DNA from: Thermogemmata fonticola
Lineage (GTDB): Bacteria > Planctomycetota > Planctomycetia > Gemmatales > Gemmataceae
Assembly: GCF_013694095.1 (NCBI RefSeq)
Contig: NZ_JACEFB010000002.1
Span: 310,001 to 374,000 of the forward strand
Length of the DNA: 64,000 bases
Reading direction: 5' to 3'
Under the pieces are notes generated by a model, which saw nothing but the letters and a program-made list of their open reading frames with translations, searched no databases and was not told the origin of the DNA. The first letter of the stretch is position 1. The number at the start of each line of letters is the position of its first letter. This document shows positions 25,512 through 34,529 of the stretch, one piece after another. The position numbers and the translations under genes are program-made.

Positions 25512-27359
25512 TCACAGTTTGCTGGGATCAAGTGATTGTTCGGTTTTGCCGGCGACAGCGCGGCGCAGGACCTCGTTCATGAGGATTTCCGCCAGGGGTT
25601 GCGTGGCTTGGTTGAACGTGTCGAGGGCATTCTGGAGTTGGGCGAGATCGTTTTGGGTCAAGGCGTTTTGCAGAGTTTGAATGGCGGCGTCGATGGCCTG
25701 GCGTTGTTGCGGCGCGAGTTGATCTCCTGCCTGAGCGAGGGCTTTGGCGGTGTGGCGCAGGTCCGCTTCGGCCTTGTTCCGGAGTTCGATCAGGCGTCGG
25801 GCGGTAAAGTCCTCCTCCGCATGCTCGATGCTTTCCAAGACCAGTAGTTCGACTTCCTCGCGAGTCAGGCCGTGAGCAGGTTGCACGGTCACTTGGGCTT
25901 GCACGCCACTACGCTGTTCCTTAGCGGTGACGGTCAGCAGGCCATTGTGATCCACCAGGAAGGTTACATCGACCTGCGGGAATTGAGCCGGCATCGGCGG
26001 AATGCCGGAGAGCTTGAAGGTGCCCAGAAAACGGCAGTCCTTGGTCAATTCCCGTTCCCCCTGGTAGATATTCAGCACGATTGCTGTTTGGTTATCAACA
26101 AAAGTGGTGTAGCGCGTAGTAGCCCGGCAGGGGACGGTTGTGTTCCGATGGATGACCTTGTCCACGACTCCACCGAGCGTTTCGATCCCTAAGGATAACG
26201 GTACCACATCCAGCAAGAGCATGTCGCGCCGGCCGCTGGTCAAGATATCCGCCTGAATGGCGGCACCCAATGCGACCACCTCGTCGGGGTTGAGTTCCGT
26301 ATGGGGGGTCTTGCCGAAGAATTCCGCCACACGGCGGCGAACATAGGGGATGCGAGTGGACCCGCCCACCAGGACCACTTCATCGATTTGCTGCGGGGTG
26401 AGTTGGGCGTCCCGGAGTGCGGCTTGGCAGCATTCCAGGGACCGATCAATAAAGGGGCGGAGCAAATCTTCTAGCTCCTGGCGCGAGAACTGTCGTTCCA
26501 CGTGCACCGCCGGCCGCTTCTCGTTGGAGGGGAGATGCAAGCGCAACGTTGCTGTAAGCTGAGTGGATAGGGCGATTTTGGTAGCCTCAGCCGCATCTCG
26601 GAGATATTGCAGCCGTTCTGGGTCTCGGTGGGTCAAGTCCCAATTCTGTTCCCGTGCGACGACTTCCATAATGGCCCGATCAAAGTCATCGCCTCCTAGA
26701 AAAGTATCGCCATGAGTGGCAAGCACCTGGAACACCCCATCTGCCAGTTGCAGGATGGAGCAGTCGAAGGTGCCGCCACCGAGGTCATACACGGCAATGG
26801 TCCCTTGGCGGCGCTGGTGCAAGCCATAGGCCAAGGCGGCCGCTGTCGGCTCATTGACAATTCGCAGAACATCCAGTCCGGCGATCCGTCCTGCATCGCG
26901 GGTTGCTTGCCGTTGGGTGTCGTCAAAGTAGGCCGGTACGGTGATCACGGCTTGGGTCGGATTGCCAGCTCGCTGGCGTACTTCCCGCAGGATCATCGCC
27001 GACAGTTCCTCCGGCGTGTACTCCCGCCCGGCAATACGCACGTGAAGGACTTTGCGGCCTTCTGCGGTTTCCCGTTCGATAATCTGATGGGGGATAAGTT
27101 GCAATTCTTTTTTCAAGTCCGCTAAAGTCCGCCCCATGAGGCGTTTGACACTGAAGATGGTATGTTCCGGGTCCGAAAGAGCACGGGCTTTAGCAGCGGA
27201 GCCGACCAGGACGCTTCCATCCTCGAAAAAGCTGATACAACTCGGGATGAGTGCCACACCTTGGGCATCCCGAACCACCACGGGCCGGCCGCCCTCCATG
27301 TACGCAGCCAAGCTGTAGGTGGTTCCCAAATCGATCCCGACGACCTTGGGTGAAGTCAT
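25512..27359 (-). CDS. hscA: Fe-S assembly Hsp70 chaperone HscA
   Basis: 615 residues of Hsp70 type. The nucleotide-binding domain has GIDLGTTYSLAAY (phosphate 1), AVYDLGGGTFDCSILQL (phosphate 2), RIVNEPTAAALAYGL and VLVGGSTRIPYVRRRVAEFF. The interdomain linker region reads LLLDVVPLSLGIETLGGVVD, and a substrate-binding domain and helical lid follow. Length and the neighbouring iscX favour HscA over general DnaK; HscA releases Fe-S clusters from the IscU scaffold with co-chaperone HscB. The C-terminus lacks the acidic EEVD-like DnaK tail. The ATG has a GGAAGG site. An inverted repeat lies 47 bases upstream of the start. Confidence 0.88.
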   Translation of the reverse strand: MTSPKVVGIDLGTTYSLAAYMEGGRPVVVRDAQGVALIPSCISFFEDGSVLVGSAAKARALSDPEHTIFSVKRLMGRTLADLKKELQLIPHQIIERETAEGRKVLHVRIAGREYTPEELSAMILREVRQRAGNPTQAVITVPAYFDDTQRQATRDAGRIAGLDVLRIVNEPTAAALAYGLHQRRQGTIAVYDLGGGTFDCSILQLADGVFQVLATHGDTFLGGDDFDRAIMEVVAREQNWDLTHRDPERLQYLRDAAEATKIALSTQLTATLRLHLPSNEKRPAVHVERQFSRQELEDLLRPFIDRSLECCQAALRDAQLTPQQIDEVVLVGGSTRIPYVRRRVAEFFGKTPHTELNPDEVVALGAAIQADILTSGRRDMLLLDVVPLSLGIETLGGVVDKVIHRNTTVPCRATTRYTTFVDNQTAIVLNIYQGERELTKDCRFLGTFKLSGIPPMPAQFPQVDVTFLVDHNGLLTVTAKEQRSGVQAQVTVQPAHGLTREEVELLVLESIEHAEEDFTARRLIELRNKAEADLRHTAKALAQAGDQLAPQQRQAIDAAIQTLQNALTQNDLAQLQNALDTFNQATQPLAEILMNEVLRRAVAGKTEQSLDPSKL

Positions 27360-27405
27360 AAGGTTCCTTCCAGTGCGGTTTTACTTTCACGAAACTTATT
27401 TACGA

Positions 27406-27428
27406 ACCAATATGTTACGGATATTGGT
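27406..27428. promoter_or_regulatory. Inverted repeat upstream of hscA, possible operator
   Basis: ACCAATAT (27406-27413) and ATATTGGT (27421-27428) are perfect 8-bp arms around a 7-base spacer GTTACGG. It lies 47 bases upstream of the hscA start in the gap shared with the divergent HNH gene. The symmetry suits a dimeric regulator. It does not match the IscR or CIRCE consensus that I know. Confidence 0.5.
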
Positions 27429-27583
27429 CCAACACGGGCCGTGGCCCTTCCTCTACGGGTATAGGGACAGGTGCCCCGACCGTGCCGTTTCCCGTTGATG
27501 AATTTTAGGCAAGTTTTGGCCGGAGAATGGTAGCGGGACTTGAAATCGGCGGTAAGATGATGACAAATGCAGATACTTTTTGC

Positions 27584-27620
27584 CGGGGAGGTTAGGAGGT
27601 GTGCTCCTGTCCCCTCCCCG
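27584..27620 (+). promoter_or_regulatory. Leader hairpin before the HNH gene
   Basis: CGGGGAGG (27584-27591) pairs with CCTCCCCG (27613-27620), and inside it AGGAG (27594-27598) pairs with CTCCT (27604-27608). The structure ends 18 bases before the preferred ATG at 27639. It may affect translation. If the earlier ATG at 27567 is used it would lie inside the coding region. Confidence 0.4.
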
Positions 27621-27638
27621 TGCAGGGGTGCTCCCACC

Positions 27639-28277
27639 ATGAATGTTCCGCCCCACTCGGCGCTGGACGCGAGTGTGCTCGTGCTCAACCGGATGTTCGT
27701 CGCTGTCCACATTATCTCCGTCCGCCGAGCCTTCTGCCTGCTCTGTAAGAACCTCGCCGAGGTGGTTCATGTTGAGGAAGGCGGGTATTTTAGCACCTAC
27801 GACTTCGAGTCTTGGGCGGAATTGAGCGCCTTTCGAGCGGCCCACTTCCGTAGTGAGGATGAAGACTGGATCCGCACGCCTTCGCGGGAGTTGCAAGTGC
27901 CGCGAGTCATCCGCCTGCTACGCTATGACAAAATGCCCAAGCAGACGGTCAAATTCAATCGGCGAAACATCTTTGCGCGAGACAACAACCAGTGCCAGTA
28001 CTGCGGGCGAAAGTTTCCCACTCAGGAGTTGAGCCTGGACCACGTCATCCCACGCAGCCAAGGCGGACAGACGACCTGGGAGAACATCGTCTGTGCCTGC
28101 TTGGAGTGCAATGTCCGTAAGGGAGGGCGTACTCCCAAACAGGCCGGCATGACCCTGATCCGCAAGCCGGAGAAACCCAAACGCAATCCGATCCTCAGCC
28201 TCAAACTGACCCAGAAAAAGTACAGTGCCTGGCAAAACTTCCTCAATGAGGCTTACTGGAACGTGGAGCTGAAGTAA
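27639..28277 (+). CDS. HNH endonuclease domain protein
   Basis: About 212 residues from the ATG at 27639. An earlier in-frame ATG at 27567 adds 24 residues that look non-conserved. The N-terminal part has [22 protein letters not shown], a pattern shared by a widespread HNH family beginning VLVLNxxxxPI. The nuclease core carries the zinc pair CQYCGRKF, the HNH stretch [13 protein letters not shown] with [15 protein letters not shown] (second CxxC), and a basic C-terminus. The catalytic His of LDHV is present. The family is usually single-copy and chromosomal; its cellular role is not established, so nothing here links it to restriction or a mobile intron. Confidence 0.88.
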   Translation: MNVPPHSALDASVLVLNRMFVAVHIISVRRAFCLLCKNLAEVVHVEEGGYFSTYDFESWAELSAFRAAHFRSEDEDWIRTPSRELQVPRVIRLLRYDKMPKQTVKFNRRNIFARDNNQCQYCGRKFPTQELSLDHVIPRSQGGQTTWENIVCACLECNVRKGGRTPKQAGMTLIRKPEKPKRNPILSLKLTQKKYSAWQNFLNEAYWNVELK

Positions 28278-28728
28278 ACCCGAACTTTACCCTCCGCCAA
28301 GCCACATTGGATCAGTCAAGGAAGCATCCGGAAAGTCCAACTCCGATGAGGTTGCCATAGCGACAACCTCCTGGCGCTCTTCCTGAAATTTGTTACTCGC
28401 ATAATGCCCCAAATAGAGTTGGGCGCCATTTCATCTCCCTCTCCAACTCGGCCTGCAAGACTTGAGGCTTACCTGCAAGCGAGTTTGTAACCCGCCGATG
28501 GGGGAGGGAAGGGGCTTGTCGCCGATTGCACAAGCGTCTAGAATTAGTTGACGGACTAGTCCGGAAAATAATTGGACGAGGTTGGAGTACTCGGACTATT
28601 TATGGGGTAACGCTAAGTGATCGCAAGGCTTTTCCAAAGCTATTTTTATGTAAGCTTATGTGTGAAAATAACTTGCGATTGAAAAAGGAGAAGAATCTTG
28701 GTCACCTGATGGAAGGGGAGGGGAGAGG
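28278..28728. other. Intergenic region upstream of the TetR regulator
   Basis: About 450 bases, AT-richer in the last 200, with no supported gene. It contains the palindrome listed at 28552-28563 and a short GAGTACTC palindrome near 28586. It likely carries the promoter and operator for the TetR/RND genes. Confidence 0.5.
28552..28563. promoter_or_regulatory. Palindrome, possible TetR operator
   Basis: CGGACTAGTCCG is a perfect 12-bp palindrome about 165 bases upstream of the TetR-family start. TetR regulators commonly bind palindromes near their own gene and control adjacent efflux genes. No experimental consensus is available here, so this is a candidate only. Confidence 0.35.
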
Positions 28729-29463
28729 ATGAGTCACGGCGAGGGTCAGGAAACGAAGCCAAGTAAGTCCCCAAGTTCAGGGGAAGAGCGAGTTGGGCCG
28801 GGACGCCCCAAAGACCCCAACTTAGAGGCACGCCGGAAAGCCCAGATTCTGGACGTGGCAGCTCGGGTCTTCGCCTCCCATGGCTTTGCCAACACGACCG
28901 TGCAAACCATTGCGAATTACATCGGAGTGGGAAACGGAACGGTGTACCGTTACTTTCCAACTAAGGATCAGCTCTTTCTGGCAGCAGTAGAGCGGGGACT
29001 GCAAGAGCTGACCACGGAGATGGATCGGGTGGTCCAGCAACCCGGCGACCCTTTGCAAGTGCTGCGGGAAGCCATCCGCACTTACTTGTACTTCTTTCAC
29101 CGCCGTCCGGAAATGGCGGAATTATTCATTCAGGAACGGGCGGCTTTTCCGCAGCATCACCGCCCCTTGTACTTCGCGGCTCAATGTGACGATGAGAAGT
29201 TCCGCAAACATCAGGAGTTTTACCACCGGCTGCTGGCCACAGGTCGCATTCGTCCGGTTCCGTTCGAGCAACTTTTCGCTACGGTCGGGGACCTTCTCTA
29301 CGGCACGATCCTAACCAATTTGTTATCCGGTCGGCCAGTGGATCCGGACGCCCAGGCAGATGCGATCACTGACCTCATCCTCTATGGCTTGTTACGCCGT
29401 CCCGACCTGGCGGATGTGCCGTCCGTTGTGGCGTCTGCAGGAAGTCCGCCTCAAGGTGGGTGA
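28729..29463 (+). CDS. TetR-family transcriptional regulator
   Basis: 244 residues. After a low-complexity head, the DNA-binding domain (about residues 38-85) reads AQILDVAARVFASHGFANTT, VQTIANYIGVGNGTVYRYFP and TKDQLFLAAVERG, the classic TetR helix-turn-helix. The C-terminal domain (about 90-230) is helical with FFHRRPEMAELFIQERAAF, as in AcrR/RutR-like regulators. A strong purine-rich site (GGGGAGGGGAGAGG) precedes the ATG. It is followed on the same strand by an RND adaptor and pump, so it is probably the local repressor of those efflux genes, with a ligand-binding C-terminus. Confidence 0.92.
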   Translation: MSHGEGQETKPSKSPSSGEERVGPGRPKDPNLEARRKAQILDVAARVFASHGFANTTVQTIANYIGVGNGTVYRYFPTKDQLFLAAVERGLQELTTEMDRVVQQPGDPLQVLREAIRTYLYFFHRRPEMAELFIQERAAFPQHHRPLYFAAQCDDEKFRKHQEFYHRLLATGRIRPVPFEQLFATVGDLLYGTILTNLLSGRPVDPDAQADAITDLILYGLLRRPDLADVPSVVASAGSPPQGG

Positions 29464-29646
29464 TGTGCGAAAGACCCGTCCGATCCGCTTTTGGAACCTG
29501 TGGGAACTCTCCAATACCAGAACGCTGAGATCACAAGACATGCCTTTCATGAGAAGTGATAGGGAAGAATGCAGAAGGCATCGGGCTAAACAAAAACAGG
29601 CAGCACGGAATGGTATCGGAAATGGTCATCATCCTGGGGAGCAACG

Positions 29647-30945
29647 ATGGCGAGAACCGAGACGGCGGGTATCAGGGTCATCTACGACGGCAGAAGATGG
29701 GGAATTTTGTTGGCTGCTGTAGGATTGCTGGGTTGCCAGAAGGCAGCGACTTCTCACGTTCCTACAGGTCAAGACCTGCCCATTCCGGTTCAGACCGTCC
29801 TGGTGAAGCAACGGACTCTGACCCGCGGCATCACGGTGATGGGGACGTTGAACGCTTACGAAGAGATGCCGCTCGCAGCCAAGGTCGATGGCCGCGTGGT
29901 CTCCATTCACCATGACGTGGGGGACCGCGTTGTTCCGGGAGCAGTACTGATGGAGTTAGATGCGACGGATTACCGCTTGGCCGTGGCGCAGGCTCGTGCG
30001 GCGTATGAGGGTGAGTTGCAGCGGTTAAAACTCCGGCGACTCCCTGAATCGGTGGCTGAGTTTGAGCGTCACTTGAGCACTATTGACACAGTGGCCCAAG
30101 CGCGGGCGAATTGGGAACTAGCCGAGAAGGAATTGGTCCGTGCTGAGTTGGAGGCCGAACGAGGGGTAGGTTCGCAACAGGCTTTGGATGCAGCACGGGC
30201 CAAGGTCAAAGCAGCGCGGGCCGCTGTGGAACTGGCCGAAACTGAAGCCCGCGTGCTGTGGGCCAATGCTCGCCGCCTCAAAGCGGTCCTAGAAGAAGCG
30301 GAGCAGCGTTGGGAAGATACTCGTTTGCGAGTACCGACGCCACCCTTGTGGTTGGCCTGGTCTGCCCTGCTCGGTCCCGCAGGCAACCCCATACGGCTAG
30401 CGGTCGCTCAACGTTCGGTTGGTTTAGGAGAAATGGTGCGGGCCATGCCTGTGACCGTGGCCTATCGCTTGGTGCTCGATCAAATCCTGAAATTACGGGT
30501 GGCAGTGCCGGAAAAGTATCGCCCTCAGGTGGCTGTGGGAGATCGTGTTGAGTTGCAGGTGGAGGCTTGGCCGCAGCGGCGTTTTGCCGGGCATGTCCGC
30601 CGCATTGCTCCCGTAGTAGACGCCAGTACGCGCACCTTTCAGGTCGAAATCGAAGTTCCCAATTTCGACGGCGCTCTCAGTGCAGGTGGGTTTGCTCAGG
30701 CCCGCATCCTCTCTCCGATCCCAGATACGATCCTGACGGTTCCGCCAGAGGCTATCGTCAGTTTTGCGGGCGTCCACAAGGTGTTTGTAGTGCGGGACCA
30801 TACGGCCCGAAGCGTCACCGTGGAATTAGGGATCCGCGAGAAAGGCTGGGTGGAAGTGCGCGGAGCACTGCAAGCCGGCGAAGAAGTGGTGGTCAGCGGC
30901 CAGTTACGCCTAGTCGATGGCAGTTCCATCCGCCGCAAAGAGTGA
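29647..30945 (+). CDS. RND efflux periplasmic adaptor (lipoprotein)
   Basis: 432 residues. The signal ends in a lipobox LLGC with Cys near residue 29, so it is probably anchored to a membrane by lipid. The biotinyl-lipoyl-like half-motifs are TLNAYEEMPLAAKVDGRVVS and HHDVGDRVVPGAVLMELDAT. They flank a long coiled-coil hairpin (about residues 115-215) rich in Ala, Glu and Arg. The beta-barrel and membrane-proximal domains follow (RVELQVEAWPQRRFAGHVRR, VDASTRTFQVEIEVPN, VVVSGQLRLVDGSSIRRKE). It is a HlyD/AcrA-type membrane fusion protein that bridges the pump to an outer-membrane channel. No TolC-like gene is adjacent. Confidence 0.92.
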   Translation: MARTETAGIRVIYDGRRWGILLAAVGLLGCQKAATSHVPTGQDLPIPVQTVLVKQRTLTRGITVMGTLNAYEEMPLAAKVDGRVVSIHHDVGDRVVPGAVLMELDATDYRLAVAQARAAYEGELQRLKLRRLPESVAEFERHLSTIDTVAQARANWELAEKELVRAELEAERGVGSQQALDAARAKVKAARAAVELAETEARVLWANARRLKAVLEEAEQRWEDTRLRVPTPPLWLAWSALLGPAGNPIRLAVAQRSVGLGEMVRAMPVTVAYRLVLDQILKLRVAVPEKYRPQVAVGDRVELQVEAWPQRRFAGHVRRIAPVVDASTRTFQVEIEVPNFDGALSAGGFAQARILSPIPDTILTVPPEAIVSFAGVHKVFVVRDHTARSVTVELGIREKGWVEVRGALQAGEEVVVSGQLRLVDGSSIRRKE

Positions 30946-31026
30946 CGCCCCCCTGACACACCTGCTTCCATCCCGGACTGTTCGAGGATAACAGATGACA
31001 CTCTGGGAGTGACGCCACCCTGACAC
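30940..31026. repeat. 20-bp direct repeat flanking the adaptor-pump gap
   Basis: GAGTGACGCCCCCCTGACAC (30940-30959) and GAGTGACGCCACCCTGACAC (31007-31026) differ at one base and start 67 bases apart. The first copy includes the adaptor stop codon; the second lies 35 bases before the pump start. It may be a small duplication. Confidence 0.6.
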
Positions 31027-31060
31027 CAAATCCGCTCTAGGAACCGATCGAGGGGAATTT

Positions 31061-34000
31061 ATGGCAGTTTGGGATATTTGCATACGCCGCCCGGTGTTCA
31101 CCACCATGCTGATGCTCGCCCCGGTGATTATGGGGTTGGCATCCTATGGCCGCTTGGGTGTCGAATTGTTTCCCAACGTCGATATTCCTGTAGTCATCAT
31201 CACCACCACCCTGCGGGGCGCCAGTGTCGAGGAGATGGAAACGTCCGTCACCAGGCCGATCGAAGAAGCGGTCAACACCGTGGCGGGCATCGATGAATTG
31301 CGTTCGACTACCCGCGAGGGGATATCGATTGTCGTCATTGGCTTCAAAATCGAGCGAGACGGTGAGCAGGCAGCCCAAGATGTGCGGGACCGGATTTCTA
31401 CCTTGCTCCCACGGCTTCCGACAGGAACTGATCCGCCGGTCGTCGAGAAGTTTGATCTGAACACCGCTCCAATTCTCACCCTCGTGGTTTCGGGAGGATC
31501 GGGACGAGACCTGCGCGAGGTGACAGAAATTGCCAAGAAGCGGATCAAGGAAGACCTGGAATCGATCTTGGGGGTCGGTGCAATCATTTTGGTCGGTGGG
31601 GAAACACGCGCGATTAATGTGCAATTACGGCCTGCGGACCTGCGGGCGCGAGGTCTAACCGTGGAGGATGTTCGCCGGGCGTTGCAAGCCCAGAATCTGG
31701 AATTGCCCGGAGGACGGATCGACAGCGGCACCCTCGAGTTCGGCGTTCGCACCTTAGGACGCATCCTTTCACCCTCCGAATTTGCCGATCTAGTCATCGC
31801 GACCCGCCAAACCCCTGATGGGGGCAAGTATGCCATCCGCCTGAAAGATGTGGCAGATGTGGAAGACGGAATCGAGGAACCGCGAGGATTGTCACGCCTG
31901 GATAGCCAGAAAGCGGTGAGCCTGATCATTCAAAAACAGTCCGGAGCCAACACCGTTCAAGTGTCCCAGTCGGTGAAGCAACGCTTGGAGAAGATCCGGG
32001 CCACCTTGCCACCCGACATTCGCGTGGAAGTCATCCGCGATCAGGCTCGCTTCATTCAGTCCTCAATTGATGAGGTGAAGTTCCATCTTCTATTGGCAGC
32101 ACTGCTCGTCATCGGTGTCATTTATCTGTTCATCCGCGATTGGCGGACCACGTTGATCGCGGCTACGGCGGTGCCCTCCAGCATCGTCGCCGCCTTCGCC
32201 TTCATGGACTTCATGGGTTTTACCCTCAACACGATGACACTGCTCGGGCTGATTCTGGCTGTGGGGATTGTGATCGATGATGCGGTGGTCGTCCTGGAAA
32301 ACATCTTCCGACACATGGAGGAATACGGCCTGTCCGCGCGAGAGGCTACCAGCCAAGCCACGCGCGAGATCGCCCTCGCTGTGATGGCGACTACCTTTTC
32401 CCTTGTCGTCATCTTCGCCCCCATTGCCTTCATGAGCGGCCTGGTGGGGCGCTTCTTCAACAGCTATGGGTTTGTGGTTGCCTTTACCATTCTCATGAGC
32501 ATGGTCGTCAGTTTTACGCTGACGCCGATGCTCTGTTCCCGCTTCCTCAAGCCGGTAGCTCGGAAAGAGACTCGCTCGCACTCCCATGACCGCGGCTGGC
32601 TGACAAGCATCTATCTGGCCATACTCCGCTGGTCGCTGCGCCATCGATGGGTAATTGTCATAGCCACTTTAGGCACCTTTGCTAGTACGCCCATGTGGTT
32701 TCTCCTGACAGGGGCCGATTTTCTTCCGAAGGATGACCAAAGCGAATTCGAGGTGGCCTTGCGGTTACCGCCCGGAACATCACTGGACCAAGCCGACCGC
32801 ATCTGTCAGGAGATCGAACAAAAGTTGCGTCAGGTCCGCGGAGTGGAGAGCATCTTCACGACCATCGGACCGACAGATGGCAAAGCTCCCAAGGGGCAAG
32901 GGGATGTCACTCAAGCTCTCATCTACTGCCAGATGATCGACCTGCGTCAGCGGGATTTCACCCAACGAGATGCGATGGACGAAGCGCGCCACATTCTGGC
33001 CGAGTATCCCGACATCCGCTCGGCGGTCCAGGATGTACGCGTTGTCAGTTCCAGTGCCTTCAAGAATGCCCAATTGGACTTTAGCCTCACGGGGCCTGAC
33101 TCACGCCAACTGGAAGAGTATGCCGAGCAGATCGTGCGCTGGATGCGTTCTCGCCCCGATCTGTTCTGCGATATTGACACCAATGCCGCTACACGCAACC
33201 CGGAGTTGCAGGTCCGGATCAACCGGGATCGCGCTGCGGACTTGGGGATTGATATTCGGAGCATAGCTACGACCCTCAATTTGCTGGTCGGCGGCGAGCC
33301 TGTCAGCAAGTACAAGGAAGGAAGCGAGCAGTACGACATCTGGCTGCGAGCGGCGCCAGCCTATCGGGACCGCCCCGCTTTGCTCGAAGAATTGACCGTT
33401 CCCACTGCCGATGGGCGTCTGGTCGAGCTACGGAACATCGCCACGATCGAAGCAGAACCAGGACCGGCGGCTATCGAACGTTTCAGACGGCAGCGGCAGA
33501 TTGCCATCCAAGCCAACTTCCCCCGCGGCGTGAACCTCGGACAAGCCTTGACGGAAATGCGAGCCTTTTTGGACAGTCTCAATCTGCCGCCGGAATATCG
33601 CTACGAATTCCTAGGCGATGCCCAATTGATGGCCGACTCGAATACCAATTTCGCCATTGCGTTCATCTTGGCCTTCGTGTTCATGTACATGATTCTGGCT
33701 GCGCAGTTTGAAAGCTTCGTCCATCCGATCACGATTCTGCTGGCGGTGCCTCTGACCATACCGTTTGCTCTGATTTCTTTGTGGATGTTGGGCACGCCGT
33801 TGGATGTCTATGCCATGATCGGCATGTTCATGCTCTTTGGGATCGTCAAGAAAAATGGCATCTTGCAGATCGATTACACCAACCATCTGCGGGAGCAGGG
33901 GCTGGAACGCGATGCGGCGATTCTCCAAGCTAACGCCGTTCGGTTGCGTCCGATCCTGATGACGACGATCATGCTCGTAGCGGCGATGATACCGATTGCC

Positions 34001-34420
34001 ACGGGTCGGGGGCCGGGAGCAGCTTCCCGTGCCAGCATGGCCAAGGTAATCCTTGGCGGCCAGATGCTGTCTCTCCTCTTGACCTTGCTGGTGACTCCGG
34101 TGGCCTATTCTCTGTGGGATGACTTGATCCAATGGTGGCAGCGCGGTCCTTTCCGTTGGTTCCGCCGCCTGCGTTGCAGAAAATCGCACCAAACCCTGGC
34201 GGCCGTTACGGCGGATAGCTCCGAGTTGGCCGCGGTCGGGGAGGCTGACCTTCCACTTTCGGCCAGTCCTCCTTCTCCTCCAAAGGCGGGAACAGATGAG
34301 ACGCCAAGCGTGTCCGCGATCCGAGCAGTTGGAGCGGGGGATGTTCCAAAGTCGCGCCATGGTACAGCGGGCAAAAGCCAAGCTGATACTCAGGAAATCA
34401 CCCTCGGTGCCCAGGAGTGA
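31061..34420 (+). CDS. RND efflux pump permease (HAE1/AcrB type)
   Basis: 1119 residues of AcrB-like architecture with twelve transmembrane helices and two large periplasmic loops. It starts MAVWDICIRRPVFTTMLMLA, the usual RND opening. TM4 carries the proton-relay Asp pair in AVGIVIDDAVVVLENIFRHM. TM10-12 include FGIVKKNGILQIDYTNHLRE and RPILMTTIMLVAAMIPIATG. The periplasmic part has the expected VEEMETSVTRPIEEAVNTVA. A non-conserved, probably cytoplasmic C-terminal tail of about 90 residues follows TM12. It works with the adaptor immediately upstream; the substrate cannot be deduced. Confidence 0.95.
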   Translation: MAVWDICIRRPVFTTMLMLAPVIMGLASYGRLGVELFPNVDIPVVIITTTLRGASVEEMETSVTRPIEEAVNTVAGIDELRSTTREGISIVVIGFKIERDGEQAAQDVRDRISTLLPRLPTGTDPPVVEKFDLNTAPILTLVVSGGSGRDLREVTEIAKKRIKEDLESILGVGAIILVGGETRAINVQLRPADLRARGLTVEDVRRALQAQNLELPGGRIDSGTLEFGVRTLGRILSPSEFADLVIATRQTPDGGKYAIRLKDVADVEDGIEEPRGLSRLDSQKAVSLIIQKQSGANTVQVSQSVKQRLEKIRATLPPDIRVEVIRDQARFIQSSIDEVKFHLLLAALLVIGVIYLFIRDWRTTLIAATAVPSSIVAAFAFMDFMGFTLNTMTLLGLILAVGIVIDDAVVVLENIFRHMEEYGLSAREATSQATREIALAVMATTFSLVVIFAPIAFMSGLVGRFFNSYGFVVAFTILMSMVVSFTLTPMLCSRFLKPVARKETRSHSHDRGWLTSIYLAILRWSLRHRWVIVIATLGTFASTPMWFLLTGADFLPKDDQSEFEVALRLPPGTSLDQADRICQEIEQKLRQVRGVESIFTTIGPTDGKAPKGQGDVTQALIYCQMIDLRQRDFTQRDAMDEARHILAEYPDIRSAVQDVRVVSSSAFKNAQLDFSLTGPDSRQLEEYAEQIVRWMRSRPDLFCDIDTNAATRNPELQVRINRDRAADLGIDIRSIATTLNLLVGGEPVSKYKEGSEQYDIWLRAAPAYRDRPALLEELTVPTADGRLVELRNIATIEAEPGPAAIERFRRQRQIAIQANFPRGVNLGQALTEMRAFLDSLNLPPEYRYEFLGDAQLMADSNTNFAIAFILAFVFMYMILAAQFESFVHPITILLAVPLTIPFALISLWMLGTPLDVYAMIGMFMLFGIVKKNGILQIDYTNHLREQGLERDAAILQANAVRLRPILMTTIMLVAAMIPIATGRGPGAASRASMAKVILGGQMLSLLLTLLVTPVAYSLWDDLIQWWQRGPFRWFRRLRCRKSHQTLAAVTADSSELAAVGEADLPLSASPPSPPKAGTDETPSVSAIRAVGAGDVPKSRHGTAGKSQADTQEITLGAQE

Positions 34421-34529
34421 CCCCAACGCCCAGGATTATCCCAAGGCGCGAGTTTGCGTCTCTGCGGAATTGTCAGTGTTAACAAAAAATGGAGCTGATG
34501 CCCATCCGTTGCGATAATCACGTGGTAAA

